DNA of 32,099 bases from Mongoliibacter sp. (GCF_007692705.1 NZ_REBN01000177.1:1-32099), one strand, 5' to 3'. Counted from the first letter of the stretch, positions 7,550-14,496 are shown. Notes: a model not told the origin generated them from the letters alone. A program made the numbers and translations.

Positions 7550-9031
7550 CTACAGATTGTTTTCTTTGATCACTTCTTTTGCCACCACATGACCTGAAAT
7601 CAATGACGGAGGTACTCCCGGCCCAGGAACAGTAAATTGACCCGTGTAGTAGAGATTCTTAACTTTTTTATTCTTCAAGGAAGGCTTCAATATAGCTGTT
7701 TGAAGCAAAGTATTGGCTAAGCCATATGCGTTACCTTTGAAAGCATGATAATCAGACTTGAAATCTGAATGAGCATATGACCTTTTATAAATAATATGGT
7801 TTCTTATATCTTGACCAGTTAGCTTTTCTAACCTATCCATGATCATGTGGAAATATTTTTCCCTCAACTCCTCTGAATCTTCAAGGTCGGGAGCTAGAGG
7901 AATCAATAAGAATAGGTTTTCTTTTCCCTCCGGTGCTACAGTTGGATCTGTGATAGAAGGAACAGATGCGTAGAAAAGTGGCTTTTCAGGCCATCTGGGA
8001 TTAGTGTAGATCGCATCAGCATGTGGCCCAAGAGGTTCATCAAAAAATAAATTATGATGTCTAAGATTTTTCAGCCTTTTATCCACTCCAATATAAAAGA
8101 GTAGGCTTGATGGAGCCATCACCCTTTTATCCCAATATGCTTCATTGTAATTTCTGTATTCCGGCGCTAACATCATGCTATCTACATGATGGTAATCTGC
8201 TCCAGCTACAATAATATCTGCATCGAAACTTTCACCGGAATTCAAGAGTACTGATTCAGCCTTATCATTTTTAACAATAATTTCAGCAACCTCAGCATCA
8301 TAACGAATATTTACGCCTTTTTCTTCGGCTAGACTCACCATTCCTTCTATGATCTTATGCATTCCGCCGGCAGGATACCAAGTACCTAAGACTATATCTG
8401 CATAATTCATAAGGCTATACAAGGCCGGTATGTTTTGGGCTGTTTCTCCCAAGAACAAAACCGGAAATTCCATCAACCTTATAATTTTATCCTCTTTGAA
8501 AAATTTCCTGACGTGTTTTGACATGGATTGAAAAATATCCATCCTGATCATATCTACCAGTAGCTTAGGGCTGGCAAACTCCATCAGGGACCGGCTGGGT
8601 CTATACACCAGATCTTGGATTCCAACTTTATATTTGTAGGCTGCCTGCTTGAGAAATTCATCGAGCTTAGGTCCAACCCCGGGTTCTATTGATTCAAGTA
8701 ATTTTCTGAATTCCGCAAGGTTGGCTGGAATATCCATAAAATCCTTTTCCCCAAATACTACCGTGTAAGAAGGGTCTAGGCGAATCAAGTCATAATAATC
8801 AGCTGTCTTTTTACCAAAATGAGAAAAATAAGTATCAAACACATCTGGCATCCAATACCAACTTGGGCCCATATCAAAAGTAAAACCCTCGGCTTCGAAC
8901 TTTCTTGCTCTTCCGCCGGGGGTTGAATTTTTCTCTAAAAGGGTTACTTGATATCCAAGATGCGCAAGATGTGTGGCTGCTGATAATCCTGCAAAGCCGG
9001 AACCAATCACCAACACTTTCTTTTGAACCAT
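7550..9031 (-). CDS. crtI: phytoene desaturase (CrtI family)
   Basis: CrtI is an FAD-dependent membrane-associated desaturase that converts phytoene to lycopene. Residues 5-40 carry the dinucleotide-binding fold (VLVIGSGFAGLSAATHLA) followed by PGGRARKFEAEGFTFDMGPSWYWMP-like family sequence. The C-terminal family signature YYTGQFTVPGPGVPPSLISG lies near residues 463-482. The 493-residue length is normal. The ATG at 9031 is only 5 nt after the ECF sigma gene, indicating co-transcription. A CrtD-type desaturase (3',4'-desaturation) is the closest alternative, but adjacency to crtB favours phytoene desaturase. Confidence 0.93.
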   Translation of the reverse strand: MVQKKVLVIGSGFAGLSAATHLAHLGYQVTLLEKNSTPGGRARKFEAEGFTFDMGPSWYWMPDVFDTYFSHFGKKTADYYDLIRLDPSYTVVFGEKDFMDIPANLAEFRKLLESIEPGVGPKLDEFLKQAAYKYKVGIQDLVYRPSRSLMEFASPKLLVDMIRMDIFQSMSKHVRKFFKEDKIIRLMEFPVLFLGETAQNIPALYSLMNYADIVLGTWYPAGGMHKIIEGMVSLAEEKGVNIRYDAEVAEIIVKNDKAESVLLNSGESFDADIIVAGADYHHVDSMMLAPEYRNYNEAYWDKRVMAPSSLLFYIGVDKRLKNLRHHNLFFDEPLGPHADAIYTNPRWPEKPLFYASVPSITDPTVAPEGKENLFLLIPLAPDLEDSEELREKYFHMIMDRLEKLTGQDIRNHIIYKRSYAHSDFKSDYHAFKGNAYGLANTLLQTAILKPSLKNKKVKNLYYTGQFTVPGPGVPPSLISGHVVAKEVIKENNL

Positions 9032-9036
9032 ATAAA

Positions 9037-9549
9037 TTAATTTTTGTGTCTGTACACGTGAAGGTCTTCTTTCAAAATTTTCCTTGCAATATGTATCCTA
9101 TTCTTAACAGTTCCAATGGGAATTTCCAGTTTGTCTGCTATCTCATGGTATTTGAATCCCTTGTAATGCATCATAAATGGAACTTTATAAACATCATCCA
9201 ATTTTTCAATAGCTAACTGGATATCATCCATGGTAAAGTCACCATAAGCTCCATTTTCTATAAGAATAGATCCTGAATTGATATAATGTAGATTATCTGT
9301 GGTATCTACGAATGTGCCTCTTCTTACCATTCTTTGATAGTTGGTAATGAAGGTGTTTTTCATAATCGTATAAAGCCATGCTTTCAAGTTAGTACCTTCT
9401 GTAAATTTGTCTTTGTTTGTGAAGGCTTTAACCATTGTGTCTTGTAAAAGGTCATTAGCATCATCCATGTCCCTTGTTAATTTCAGTGCGAAGGGCTTCA
9501 AAGAACTGGATAGTTTGTGAAGTGAGTAACTAAATTCTAGAGTTGTCAT
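9037..9549 (-). CDS. ECF-type RNA polymerase sigma factor, first gene of the crtI operon
   Basis: The 170-residue protein has sigma region 2 (about residues 15-78, with DANDLLQDTMVKAF and LKAWLYTIMKNTFI) and region 4 (about 107-160). The helix-turn-helix of region 4 reads YHEIADKLEIPIGTVKNRI (134-152). A 30-residue linker separates them, with no extra domain. It starts at the ATG 9549, about 16-20 nt after the predicted transcription start, and is followed by crtI after 5 nt. No anti-sigma gene is adjacent, so how its activity is controlled is unclear. Position as leader gene suggests it responds with, or amplifies, the carotenoid programme; its target promoters are unknown. Confidence 0.93.
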   Translation of the reverse strand: MTTLEFSYSLHKLSSSLKPFALKLTRDMDDANDLLQDTMVKAFTNKDKFTEGTNLKAWLYTIMKNTFITNYQRMVRRGTFVDTTDNLHYINSGSILIENGAYGDFTMDDIQLAIEKLDDVYKVPFMMHYKGFKYHEIADKLEIPIGTVKNRIHIARKILKEDLHVYRHKN

Positions 9550-9563
9550 GGCTTTCTGATTTT

Positions 9564-9593
9564 TGTTTAATCAAATGTAGTAATGATTAAACA
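9564..9593. promoter_or_regulatory. palindromic operator overlapping the crt promoter (copy 1)
   Basis: TGTTTAATCA (9564-9573) and TGATTAAACA (9584-9593) form a perfect 10-bp inverted repeat with a 10-bp spacer. It covers the whole of the -33/-7 spacer's inner part, the -7 element TACATTTG and the likely start site, the classic position for a repressor. A second copy lies 44 bp upstream. The binding protein is not shown by the sequence; the CarH-like regulator encoded just upstream is the leading candidate. Confidence 0.7.
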
Positions 9594-9602
9594 TAATCCA
9601 AA
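9572..9602 (-). promoter_or_regulatory. Bacteroidota housekeeping promoter of the sigma-crtI-crtB-ispH-crtW operon
   Basis: On the minus strand TTTG (9602-9599) is followed by exactly 19 nt and TACATTTG (9579-9572). This matches the Bacteroidota consensus TTTG-N19-TAnnTTTG. Transcription would start near 9566, leaving a leader of under 20 nt before the sigma ATG at 9549. The identical architecture occurs upstream of tRNA-Gly in this window (19164-19194), which supports the call. Confidence 0.75.
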
Positions 9603-9604
9603 AG

Positions 9605-9640
9605 TTTTGTCTAATTTTTTTTCATTTTTATTAAACAAGA
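9605..9640. promoter_or_regulatory. palindromic operator upstream of the crt promoter (copy 2)
   Basis: TTTTGTCTAAT (9605-9615) and ATTAAACAAGA (9630-9640) repeat the arms of copy 1 with the same 14-bp separation between TAAT and ATTA. Each arm is displaced by exactly 44 bp, about four helical turns. The centre between arms is a T-rich tract and is not conserved, so the match is confined to the arms. This is what is expected for protein binding sites rather than a recent sequence duplication. Confidence 0.6.
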
Positions 9641-9673
9641 TTTACGTAAACCCTTCAAATAAATCTCTAAATC

Positions 9674-9703
9674 ACTCCTATTGCTCTAATTTAGGAGTTT
9701 TTT
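9674..9703. other. hairpin between the merR terminator and the crt operators
   Basis: ACTCCTA (9674-9680) pairs with TAGGAGT (9692-9698) and is followed by T residues on the plus strand, so it would terminate plus-strand (antisense) transcripts. No plus-strand gene ends here. It may insulate the promoter from antisense transcription or be incidental. Confidence 0.35.
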
Positions 9704-9704
9704 G

Positions 9705-9737
9705 ATAAAAAAAAGTGGGATTAAATAATCCCACTTT
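9705..9737 (-). terminator. Rho-independent terminator after the CarH-like regulator gene
   Basis: A 12-bp stem (9712-9723 with 9726-9737, containing AAAGTGGGATTA) is followed on the minus strand by a run of T. It lies 27 bp after the regulator's stop codon and separates the cruF-crtZ-regulator block from the sigma-crtI operon, which therefore needs its own promoter. Confidence 0.85.
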
Positions 9738-9763
9738 GTTTAATTTATTTAAAATATTCTTAA

Positions 9764-10660
9764 CTATTTCTCTTGAAACTCGATTTCAATCTCCTCCAAG
9801 TATTCTTTAATTTGTCTGATGTAGTGCAAAGCTTTTACGTTTTTTGGCATCCGAAGATCTTGCCCAACAATCTGATAACCTGAAATAATGATCTGCGAAT
9901 CTTTAAAGAGGCTTGACAAATTGTCTATATAACATTGAACTTCTTGGGAATTTGGTGAAGTAGTGATCACCGTCATAAGATATTCCGGACTATGAAGCTT
10001 ATAGACTAGCTTTAGATCTTCTTTGGGGGTGTTTTGTCCTAAATACACAACCTTGTGACCTTTTGACTTGATCAAAAAAGTAGCAAAAAGCAATGAAATT
10101 TCATGAAGTTCGCCCTCAGGAAGATATAATAAAAACTTCTTTCCTCCTCCTTTATATACCTGTCCATCAATTGCGACTATTAATTTCTGACGGACAAGAT
10201 TACTTATGAAATGCTCTTGGGCTGGATTTATAGCTCCTGTTTGCCAGAGAACTCCAATTTTGGATAAAAACGGATAGATGATGTTCAACATGGTTTGTTC
10301 AAAACCTATCTTGAGGATATTTGTAGATAGCACTTTTTCAAAGCGATCTTCATCCATTTCGATCATACAGATCGTCAGTGCATGGATTTGATCATCATAA
10401 GTAAGATTTTTCTCTGTAAGCCTTACTACTTCCTCTTTCATTTCCAGAAACGTCATTCCTGCAATTTTGCTTATTTTGAAGCCATTGTCGTTCAAAAGAG
10501 CAACATTGAGAATTAATTTAAGGTCATCATCATCATAAAAACGGATATTGGTATCTGTCCGCTTCGGAGAAAGCAAATTGTATCTTTGTTCCCAAATTCT
10601 TAGTGTATGGGCTTTGATACCGGAAAGTTGCTCAAGATCTTTAATAGAATAAGTGCTCAC
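9764..10660 (-). CDS. CarH/LitR-like MerR regulator with B12-binding domain (putative light sensor)
   Basis: The 298-residue protein has an N-terminal MerR helix-turn-helix (YSIKDLEQLSGIKAHTLRIW, 4-23, then the wing RFYDDDDL). A helical segment and a Rossmann-like cobalamin-binding domain (about 175-290) follow. The cap motif of adenosylcobalamin photoreceptors, Wx9EH, is exact: Trp139, nine residues, Glu149-His150. The lower-axial-ligand motif is ELHEIS with His186; the usual Gly of DxHxxG is Ser189. In known CarH proteins, dark-state tetramers bind B12 and repress carotenoid genes, and light releases the DNA. The start is GTG, overlapping the crtZ stop by 4 nt (coupled translation). Light sensing is inferred from the motif and the context. 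Confidence 0.85.
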   Translation of the reverse strand: MSTYSIKDLEQLSGIKAHTLRIWEQRYNLLSPKRTDTNIRFYDDDDLKLILNVALLNDNGFKISKIAGMTFLEMKEEVVRLTEKNLTYDDQIHALTICMIEMDEDRFEKVLSTNILKIGFEQTMLNIIYPFLSKIGVLWQTGAINPAQEHFISNLVRQKLIVAIDGQVYKGGGKKFLLYLPEGELHEISLLFATFLIKSKGHKVVYLGQNTPKEDLKLVYKLHSPEYLMTVITTSPNSQEVQCYIDNLSSLFKDSQIIISGYQIVGQDLRMPKNVKALHYIRQIKEYLEEIEIEFQEK

Positions 10661-11103
10661 TTTGATTTATTTTTAAAGTACTTTCTAGGAACGACGAAGA
10701 GTCCAAATGAAACTGCATCATCCTTTTTATTGGTAGCATGATGTGCCTGATGTGCTTTGAATATGCTCATCAAGAACCTGTTTCTTGGTCTTTCAAACAT
10801 TTTTACTCTTCTGTGAACCAAAACATCATGAATCACGAAATAGAGAATACCGTAAAGACTAATCCCTACACCCATCCAAAACCTGTAATCTAGTTCAGCC
10901 ACTCCTAGAAAGATCAGAAGAACTGCGACACTTCCGAAGAATAGCGAAAACAAATCATTAAGCTCTAGAAATCCCTTACTAGGCTGATGATGCGTTTTAT
11001 GTATATTCCAAAGAGGTCCATGCATGATATATTTATGAATGAACCAGCCTGAAAATTCCATTGCAACAAATCCAATAATTATGAAGAGAATGGCATACAT
11101 CAT
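10657..11103 (-). CDS. crtZ: beta-carotene 3-hydroxylase
   Basis: CrtZ is a small membrane di-iron oxygenase that hydroxylates C3 of beta-ionone rings. All histidine boxes are visible in 148 residues: H23xxxxH28 (HKYIMH), H35xxHH39 (HKTHH), H92xxxxH97 (HDVLVH) and H118xxHH122 (HQAHH). The C-terminal stretch DDAVSFGLFVVPRKYF is typical of the family. Hydrophobic segments lie at about 2-20, 52-70 and 78-95. It overlaps the downstream regulator gene by 4 nt and lies 48 nt after the cruF-like gene, forming a three-gene block. It needs a beta-ring substrate, which conflicts with the broken cyclase in the next operon unless another cyclase exists. Confidence 0.93.
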   Translation of the reverse strand: MMYAILFIIIGFVAMEFSGWFIHKYIMHGPLWNIHKTHHQPSKGFLELNDLFSLFFGSVAVLLIFLGVAELDYRFWMGVGISLYGILYFVIHDVLVHRRVKMFERPRNRFLMSIFKAHQAHHATNKKDDAVSFGLFVVPRKYFKNKSK

Positions 11104-11151
11104 ATAGGCAACTTTAAAGTCTTCAGAATGTTTCGTTGAAAATTTTTCTCA

Positions 11152-11829
11152 CTACAGGATAAAGTTTAATACTGCAAAGAATGTTATTAAATTGAACAAT
11201 AAATACCAGGAAATTGCATTTTTTTTATTAAAGTTTAATTTTCTGTAAAAGAGTTGAATTATAAAAGCCACAGCCAGCCAGCCTAAAAAGTTGGATAAAG
11301 GAATGATATCAGATTCCCATTTCCAAAAATCCAAGGTTACTGCTACTGGTTCTATGATGACATCTATGAGCATCATCATCAAGGAAGCTAAGCCGGCAGC
11401 AAGCCAATCATTACTGATTTTTTCATGAAATAAGTTCCCGGTACAATAAACCAAAATAAGCCAATTAATCCCGATCATTAGTGGAACTTCAAACAACTGC
11501 CAACCCAATACATCACCATACCAATAATCTCCGAATGGAAAACCTGTGTGTACTCCCATAACCTCAGACCCATACCCCAATGAAAATCCAACAGCTATGA
11601 ATATCAAAAATGAATAGTTCCAGTCTTTATGAAAATAAAGAAGTATTCCGAAGTTTAATAACAAATGGAAAGGTGTAAGCATCTGAAAATATGGCCGTAA
11701 ACTTGGTATAGACATACCTATCAAACCTACCAAATAGAAAATGCTGATGATTATCTGGAAAATTTTGATGTAATTCTGAGACGAATTCTTCTGGACTTCT
11801 TTAGTATTTTTGGTCAGTTGCTCTTGCAT
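11152..11829 (-). CDS. CruF-like carotenoid biosynthesis protein (DUF422), putative carotenoid 1,2-hydratase
   Basis: This polytopic membrane protein has about seven hydrophobic segments. Its central family-typical sequence has GVHTGFPFGDYWYGDVLGWQ followed by VPLMIGINWLILVYC and a later DVIIEPVAVTLDFWKW. These match the DUF422/CruF family, whose members hydrate the psi-end of gamma-carotene or lycopene (C-1' hydroxyl of myxol- or flexixanthin-type carotenoids). I chose the ATG at 11829 (225 codons); an upstream in-frame TTG (11916) would add 29 poorly fitting residues. It heads the block with crtZ and the regulator. Hydratase activity is inferred from the family. It is not the CrtYcd-type lycopene cyclase. 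Confidence 0.8.
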   Translation of the reverse strand: MQEQLTKNTKEVQKNSSQNYIKIFQIIISIFYLVGLIGMSIPSLRPYFQMLTPFHLLLNFGILLYFHKDWNYSFLIFIAVGFSLGYGSEVMGVHTGFPFGDYWYGDVLGWQLFEVPLMIGINWLILVYCTGNLFHEKISNDWLAAGLASLMMMLIDVIIEPVAVTLDFWKWESDIIPLSNFLGWLAVAFIIQLFYRKLNFNKKNAISWYLLFNLITFFAVLNFIL

Positions 11830-11851
11830 TATTGGTAAATAAAAGATAATC

Positions 11852-11863
11852 AAATCGCGATTT
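11852..11863. promoter_or_regulatory. 12-bp palindrome upstream of the cruF-like gene
   Basis: AAATCGCGATTT is a perfect palindrome 23 bp before the cruF-like ATG, in the 111-bp region shared with the divergent DUF4286-like gene. Further upstream on the minus strand is TAATTTTG (11921-11914), a -7-like element without a matching -33. Operator function is a guess from position. Confidence 0.35.
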
Positions 11864-11940
11864 AACAGACTTTTTAACTGTATCGAACTATATTTGTTCT
11901 TGTTTGAAGCTGACAAAATTAACTATAAAATTGATTTCCA

Positions 11941-12246
11941 ATGATATTATATAATGTTACTGTAAATATTGAAAAAGGGGTAGAAAAGGAGTGGGTGAAT
12001 TGGATGAAGGATACCCACATTCCTGATGTGCTTGCCACTGGCAAATTTATCGAAAATAAATTTTATAGGATAATGCATGATGCAGAGGATGGAAGCGTCA
12101 ATTATTCTGTACAATACTTTGCTGAAAGTATGGAGCTCTTAATGGAATATCAAAAAGAATATGCCCCAAAACTTCAGCAAGACACCATAGATAAGTTTAA
12201 GGATAAATTTGTGGTTTTCAGGACACTTCTCGAATCAGTAGAGTAA
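11941..12246 (+). CDS. DUF4286 family protein
   Basis: The 101-residue soluble protein looks like the small ferredoxin-like-fold DUF4286 family widespread in Bacteroidota (MILYNVTVNIEKGVEKEWV, then MKDTHIPDVLATGKF, NYSVQYF). The family has no established biochemical function. It starts at the ATG 11941, divergent from the cruF-like gene, with a -7-like TATATTTG at 11889-11896. The stop is 21 nt before tag, so the two are likely co-transcribed. Confidence 0.8.
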   Translation: MILYNVTVNIEKGVEKEWVNWMKDTHIPDVLATGKFIENKFYRIMHDAEDGSVNYSVQYFAESMELLMEYQKEYAPKLQQDTIDKFKDKFVVFRTLLESVE

Positions 12247-12267
12247 TCTCTTAAATTAAATAAAAGC

Positions 12268-12858
12268 ATGAACCCACAAAATCAAACCCCATTGTCCAAA
12301 TGCCCCTGGTGCTTAGGTTTTGACGCTTACCAAAGGTATCATGATGAGGAATGGGGAGTTCCTGTAAGGGATGACAGGAAGCAATTCGAATTTTTAGTGC
12401 TAGAGAGTGCACAAGCGGGTTTAAGTTGGTCCACAATTCTGAAAAAAAGAGAAGGTTACAGAAAAGCTTTTGCAGACTTCGATTACACTAGCATCGCTGA
12501 ATTTCCTGAATCTTACATCAAAGAGTTAATCAATAATAAAGAAATCATCAGAAATGAACTAAAAATCCGCTCAGCAGTGAATAATGCTAAGCGATTTTTA
12601 AAAGTTCAGGAAAAATTTGGCAGTTTCAGTAATTTTATCTGGGAATATGTGGGTGGCACTCCTATACAAAATAACTTTGCCAGTATGAAAGAGGTACCCC
12701 CAAACACCAAAATATCTGACAAACTTGCCAAAGACATGAAAAAGTTAGGCTTTAAATTCTTGGGAAGCACCATCCTCTATGCGCACATGCAGGCCACAGG
12801 GCTTGTAAATGATCATTTGATAAGCTGTTATAGACATCAGGAAGTAAAATTGTTATAA
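12268..12858 (+). CDS. tag: DNA-3-methyladenine glycosylase I
   Basis: Tag removes 3-methyladenine from alkylated DNA as the first step of base-excision repair. The protein shows the family start CPWCLGFDAYQRYHDEEWG (12-30) and the ESAQAGLSWSTILKKRE segment (46-62). The HxxxC pair in NDHLISC (His183, Cys187) completes the zinc site with Cys12 and His25. Its 196-residue length is normal. It follows the DUF4286-like gene closely and is probably expressed with it. Confidence 0.95.
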   Translation: MNPQNQTPLSKCPWCLGFDAYQRYHDEEWGVPVRDDRKQFEFLVLESAQAGLSWSTILKKREGYRKAFADFDYTSIAEFPESYIKELINNKEIIRNELKIRSAVNNAKRFLKVQEKFGSFSNFIWEYVGGTPIQNNFASMKEVPPNTKISDKLAKDMKKLGFKFLGSTILYAHMQATGLVNDHLISCYRHQEVKLL

Positions 12859-12890
12859 AAAAAAGCCCTGAAAATTAAATTTCAAGGCTT
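12855..12890 (-). terminator. terminator hairpin between tag and the secreted repeat protein gene
   Basis: AAGCCCTGAAA (12863-12873) pairs with TTTCAAGGCTT (12880-12890) with one mismatch. On the minus strand it is followed at once by eight T, fitting the end of the gene at 13042-13785. It overlaps the last bases of tag and may act on both strands. Confidence 0.5.
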
Positions 12891-13041
12891 AAGTAATGTT
12901 TTTTTTAAGTTCTATTTATCCACATTTTCAAGTCATCATTTTTTATTCAGACAAATGTTACCCTCCAAAAAACATATATCAATTTAGAATTTAATAATTT
13001 CTATTTTAGGTTGAAGAGGACTTTAGATATTGAAGTTGAAT

Positions 13042-13785
13042 TTATTTAGCGGGTTTGTAGGCGTCTTTATAACGAGTCCATATCTCATAAATCGGATTAC
13101 CTGTTGAGCTTAAGCCGCTATGATGCCACTCCCCATCCAAAATTCTATAGGTAAAATTCAAACTGTCACCTACCCTATCATCGTCCCTGGAAAAAAACTC
13201 AATTGTCTCAGTATATTTACCGTCGTCAGCAATATAAGTTCCGCCCCCTGTTCCCATAAATTCTTTTGTACCAGAATTAAAGGCTATCCATTGAAACCTT
13301 CCACCTGTAAGGATCTTTACCGTCCTACGGTCACCTGGAGTACTTCTAGAAATTTCTCCATCTTGTTGTCTTCCGGTAAATACCCAATTATTAGTCAAGT
13401 CATTTGATCCTGAGCCAACCTTTTCCCATATTTCCACCAAGGTTTGTCCGTCAAGGTCTGCAGTGATTACCATCCTGCCATCAGCCATGTTGATATGGAA
13501 TTTTGTAGTGTTTCCAACATACTCAGGCTTGAAGGTATAAAAGTCCAAAGTCTCCGAATAGTCTTCCCCATTCAATGAAAATTCTCCCCCTCCTGCTCCC
13601 AAAAATTTGTTGGAATCAGACTCTTTGGCTCCAAAGGCAAAATATCCATCTTGGTACAGCTTGACATATTCTTCACCTGTCACAGGTTGACCGTTTTTAT
13701 GCGTCATTTTCCATGCCCCTTCTATATTTTGAGCATATAGGAGACCTGTTAAAAACAATAATGGCAGTATCAATATTTTTTTCAT
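13042..13785 (-). CDS. secreted protein with two copies of a ~100-residue domain
   Basis: The 247-residue protein has a signal peptide (cleavage near LYAQ, residue 19) and an internal duplication at about residues 24-123 and 134-239. Paired segments include FLGAGGGEF with FMGTGGGTY, YSETLDFYT with YTETIEFFS, VGNTTKFHI with VGDSLNFTY, and LVEIWEKV with IYEIWTRY. The pattern suggests two small lipocalin-like beta-barrels, but I do not recognise a named family with certainty. It would be periplasmic or exported. It is divergent from the Rieske gene, with 52 bp between starts. Confidence 0.8.
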   Translation of the reverse strand: MKKILILPLLFLTGLLYAQNIEGAWKMTHKNGQPVTGEEYVKLYQDGYFAFGAKESDSNKFLGAGGGEFSLNGEDYSETLDFYTFKPEYVGNTTKFHINMADGRMVITADLDGQTLVEIWEKVGSGSNDLTNNWVFTGRQQDGEISRSTPGDRRTVKILTGGRFQWIAFNSGTKEFMGTGGGTYIADDGKYTETIEFFSRDDDRVGDSLNFTYRILDGEWHHSGLSSTGNPIYEIWTRYKDAYKPAK

Positions 13786-13837
13786 GGTATGTTTATGTTA
13801 GGTTTATAACCAGTAATTTACAAATATTAAAACCATT

Positions 13838-14158
13838 ATGAAAACTTTCACGCTTGGACAAAGCCGAAAACAGGTCGAGGAAATGCTTCCTGAAGCGCAA
13901 ATCAAAACAGTTCAACTTGGAGCAAAAAAAGTCTGTATGGTCAAATCAGGCCAAGAAATTTTCGCATTCGAACCACAATGCCCTCATCGAATGGCAGCCT
14001 TGAATGAGGGGAAAATCAATGGTTTCAATGAAATCATTTGCCCGCTTCATGAATATAGGTTTGACTTGGAAACGGGCCAAGTAAAAAGCGGAGATTGCAG
14101 GGACTTAGAGGTTTACAAAACCGAATTGACAGAACAAGGCCTAAAGATTTTTATTTAA
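13838..14158 (+). CDS. Rieske [2Fe-2S] ferredoxin-like protein
   Basis: This 106-residue single-domain Rieske protein has cluster ligands in CPH (Cys48, His50) and CPLH (Cys68, His71), the latter followed by EYRFDLETGQ. There is no signal peptide or membrane helix, so it is cytoplasmic and resembles ferredoxin components of dioxygenase systems or NirD-like proteins. No oxygenase is adjacent, so the electron acceptor is unknown. It converges with the csaA gene, the two stops overlapping by 4 nt. Confidence 0.9.
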   Translation: MKTFTLGQSRKQVEEMLPEAQIKTVQLGAKKVCMVKSGQEIFAFEPQCPHRMAALNEGKINGFNEIICPLHEYRFDLETGQVKSGDCRDLEVYKTELTEQGLKIFI

Positions 14159-14496
14159 TGAAGTTTGGCCCCATTCGGTACAGGGAAATCTACAGATGAA
14201 AGCACAATATGCCCTTCATTATTCTGAAAGCCTGTTACCAATACCTCTGACATAAAATCAGCTATTTGCTTTGGCTCAAAATTACATACACACAACACCT
14301 GCCTTCCGATTAATTCCTCCATTTGATAAATTTTTGTAATCTGTGCTGAAGATTTTTTCACTCCCAGTTCTCCTAAATCTATCCAAAGTTTGTAGGCAGG
14401 CTTTTTCGCTTTTGAAAAAAACTCTACCTTGATGATGGTACCAATCCTCAATTCTATTCGCTGAAAATCACTAAAGTCAATCGTTTGCATTGGCAT
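14155..14496 (-). CDS. csaA: CsaA-like tRNA-binding domain protein
   Basis: The product is a single OB-fold tRNA-binding domain of the CsaA/EMAP-II type (IDFSDFQRIELRIGTIIKVE, then KPAYKLWIDLG, SSAQIT and RQVLCVCNF). CsaA proteins are small homodimers proposed to have chaperone or tRNA-binding roles. I chose the ATG at 14496 (113 codons); a second ATG two codons later is equally plausible. An upstream GTG (14544) would give an N-terminal extension unlike the family. Confidence 0.88.
   Translation of the reverse strand: MPMQTIDFSDFQRIELRIGTIIKVEFFSKAKKPAYKLWIDLGELGVKKSSAQITKIYQMEELIGRQVLCVCNFEPKQIADFMSEVLVTGFQNNEGHIVLSSVDFPVPNGAKLH

Noticed and set aside
11152-11829. lycopene cyclase replacing the broken crtYcd
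   Set aside because: The conserved residues match the DUF422/CruF type, not the CrtYcd signature with paired Pro-x-Glu-Glu motifs.
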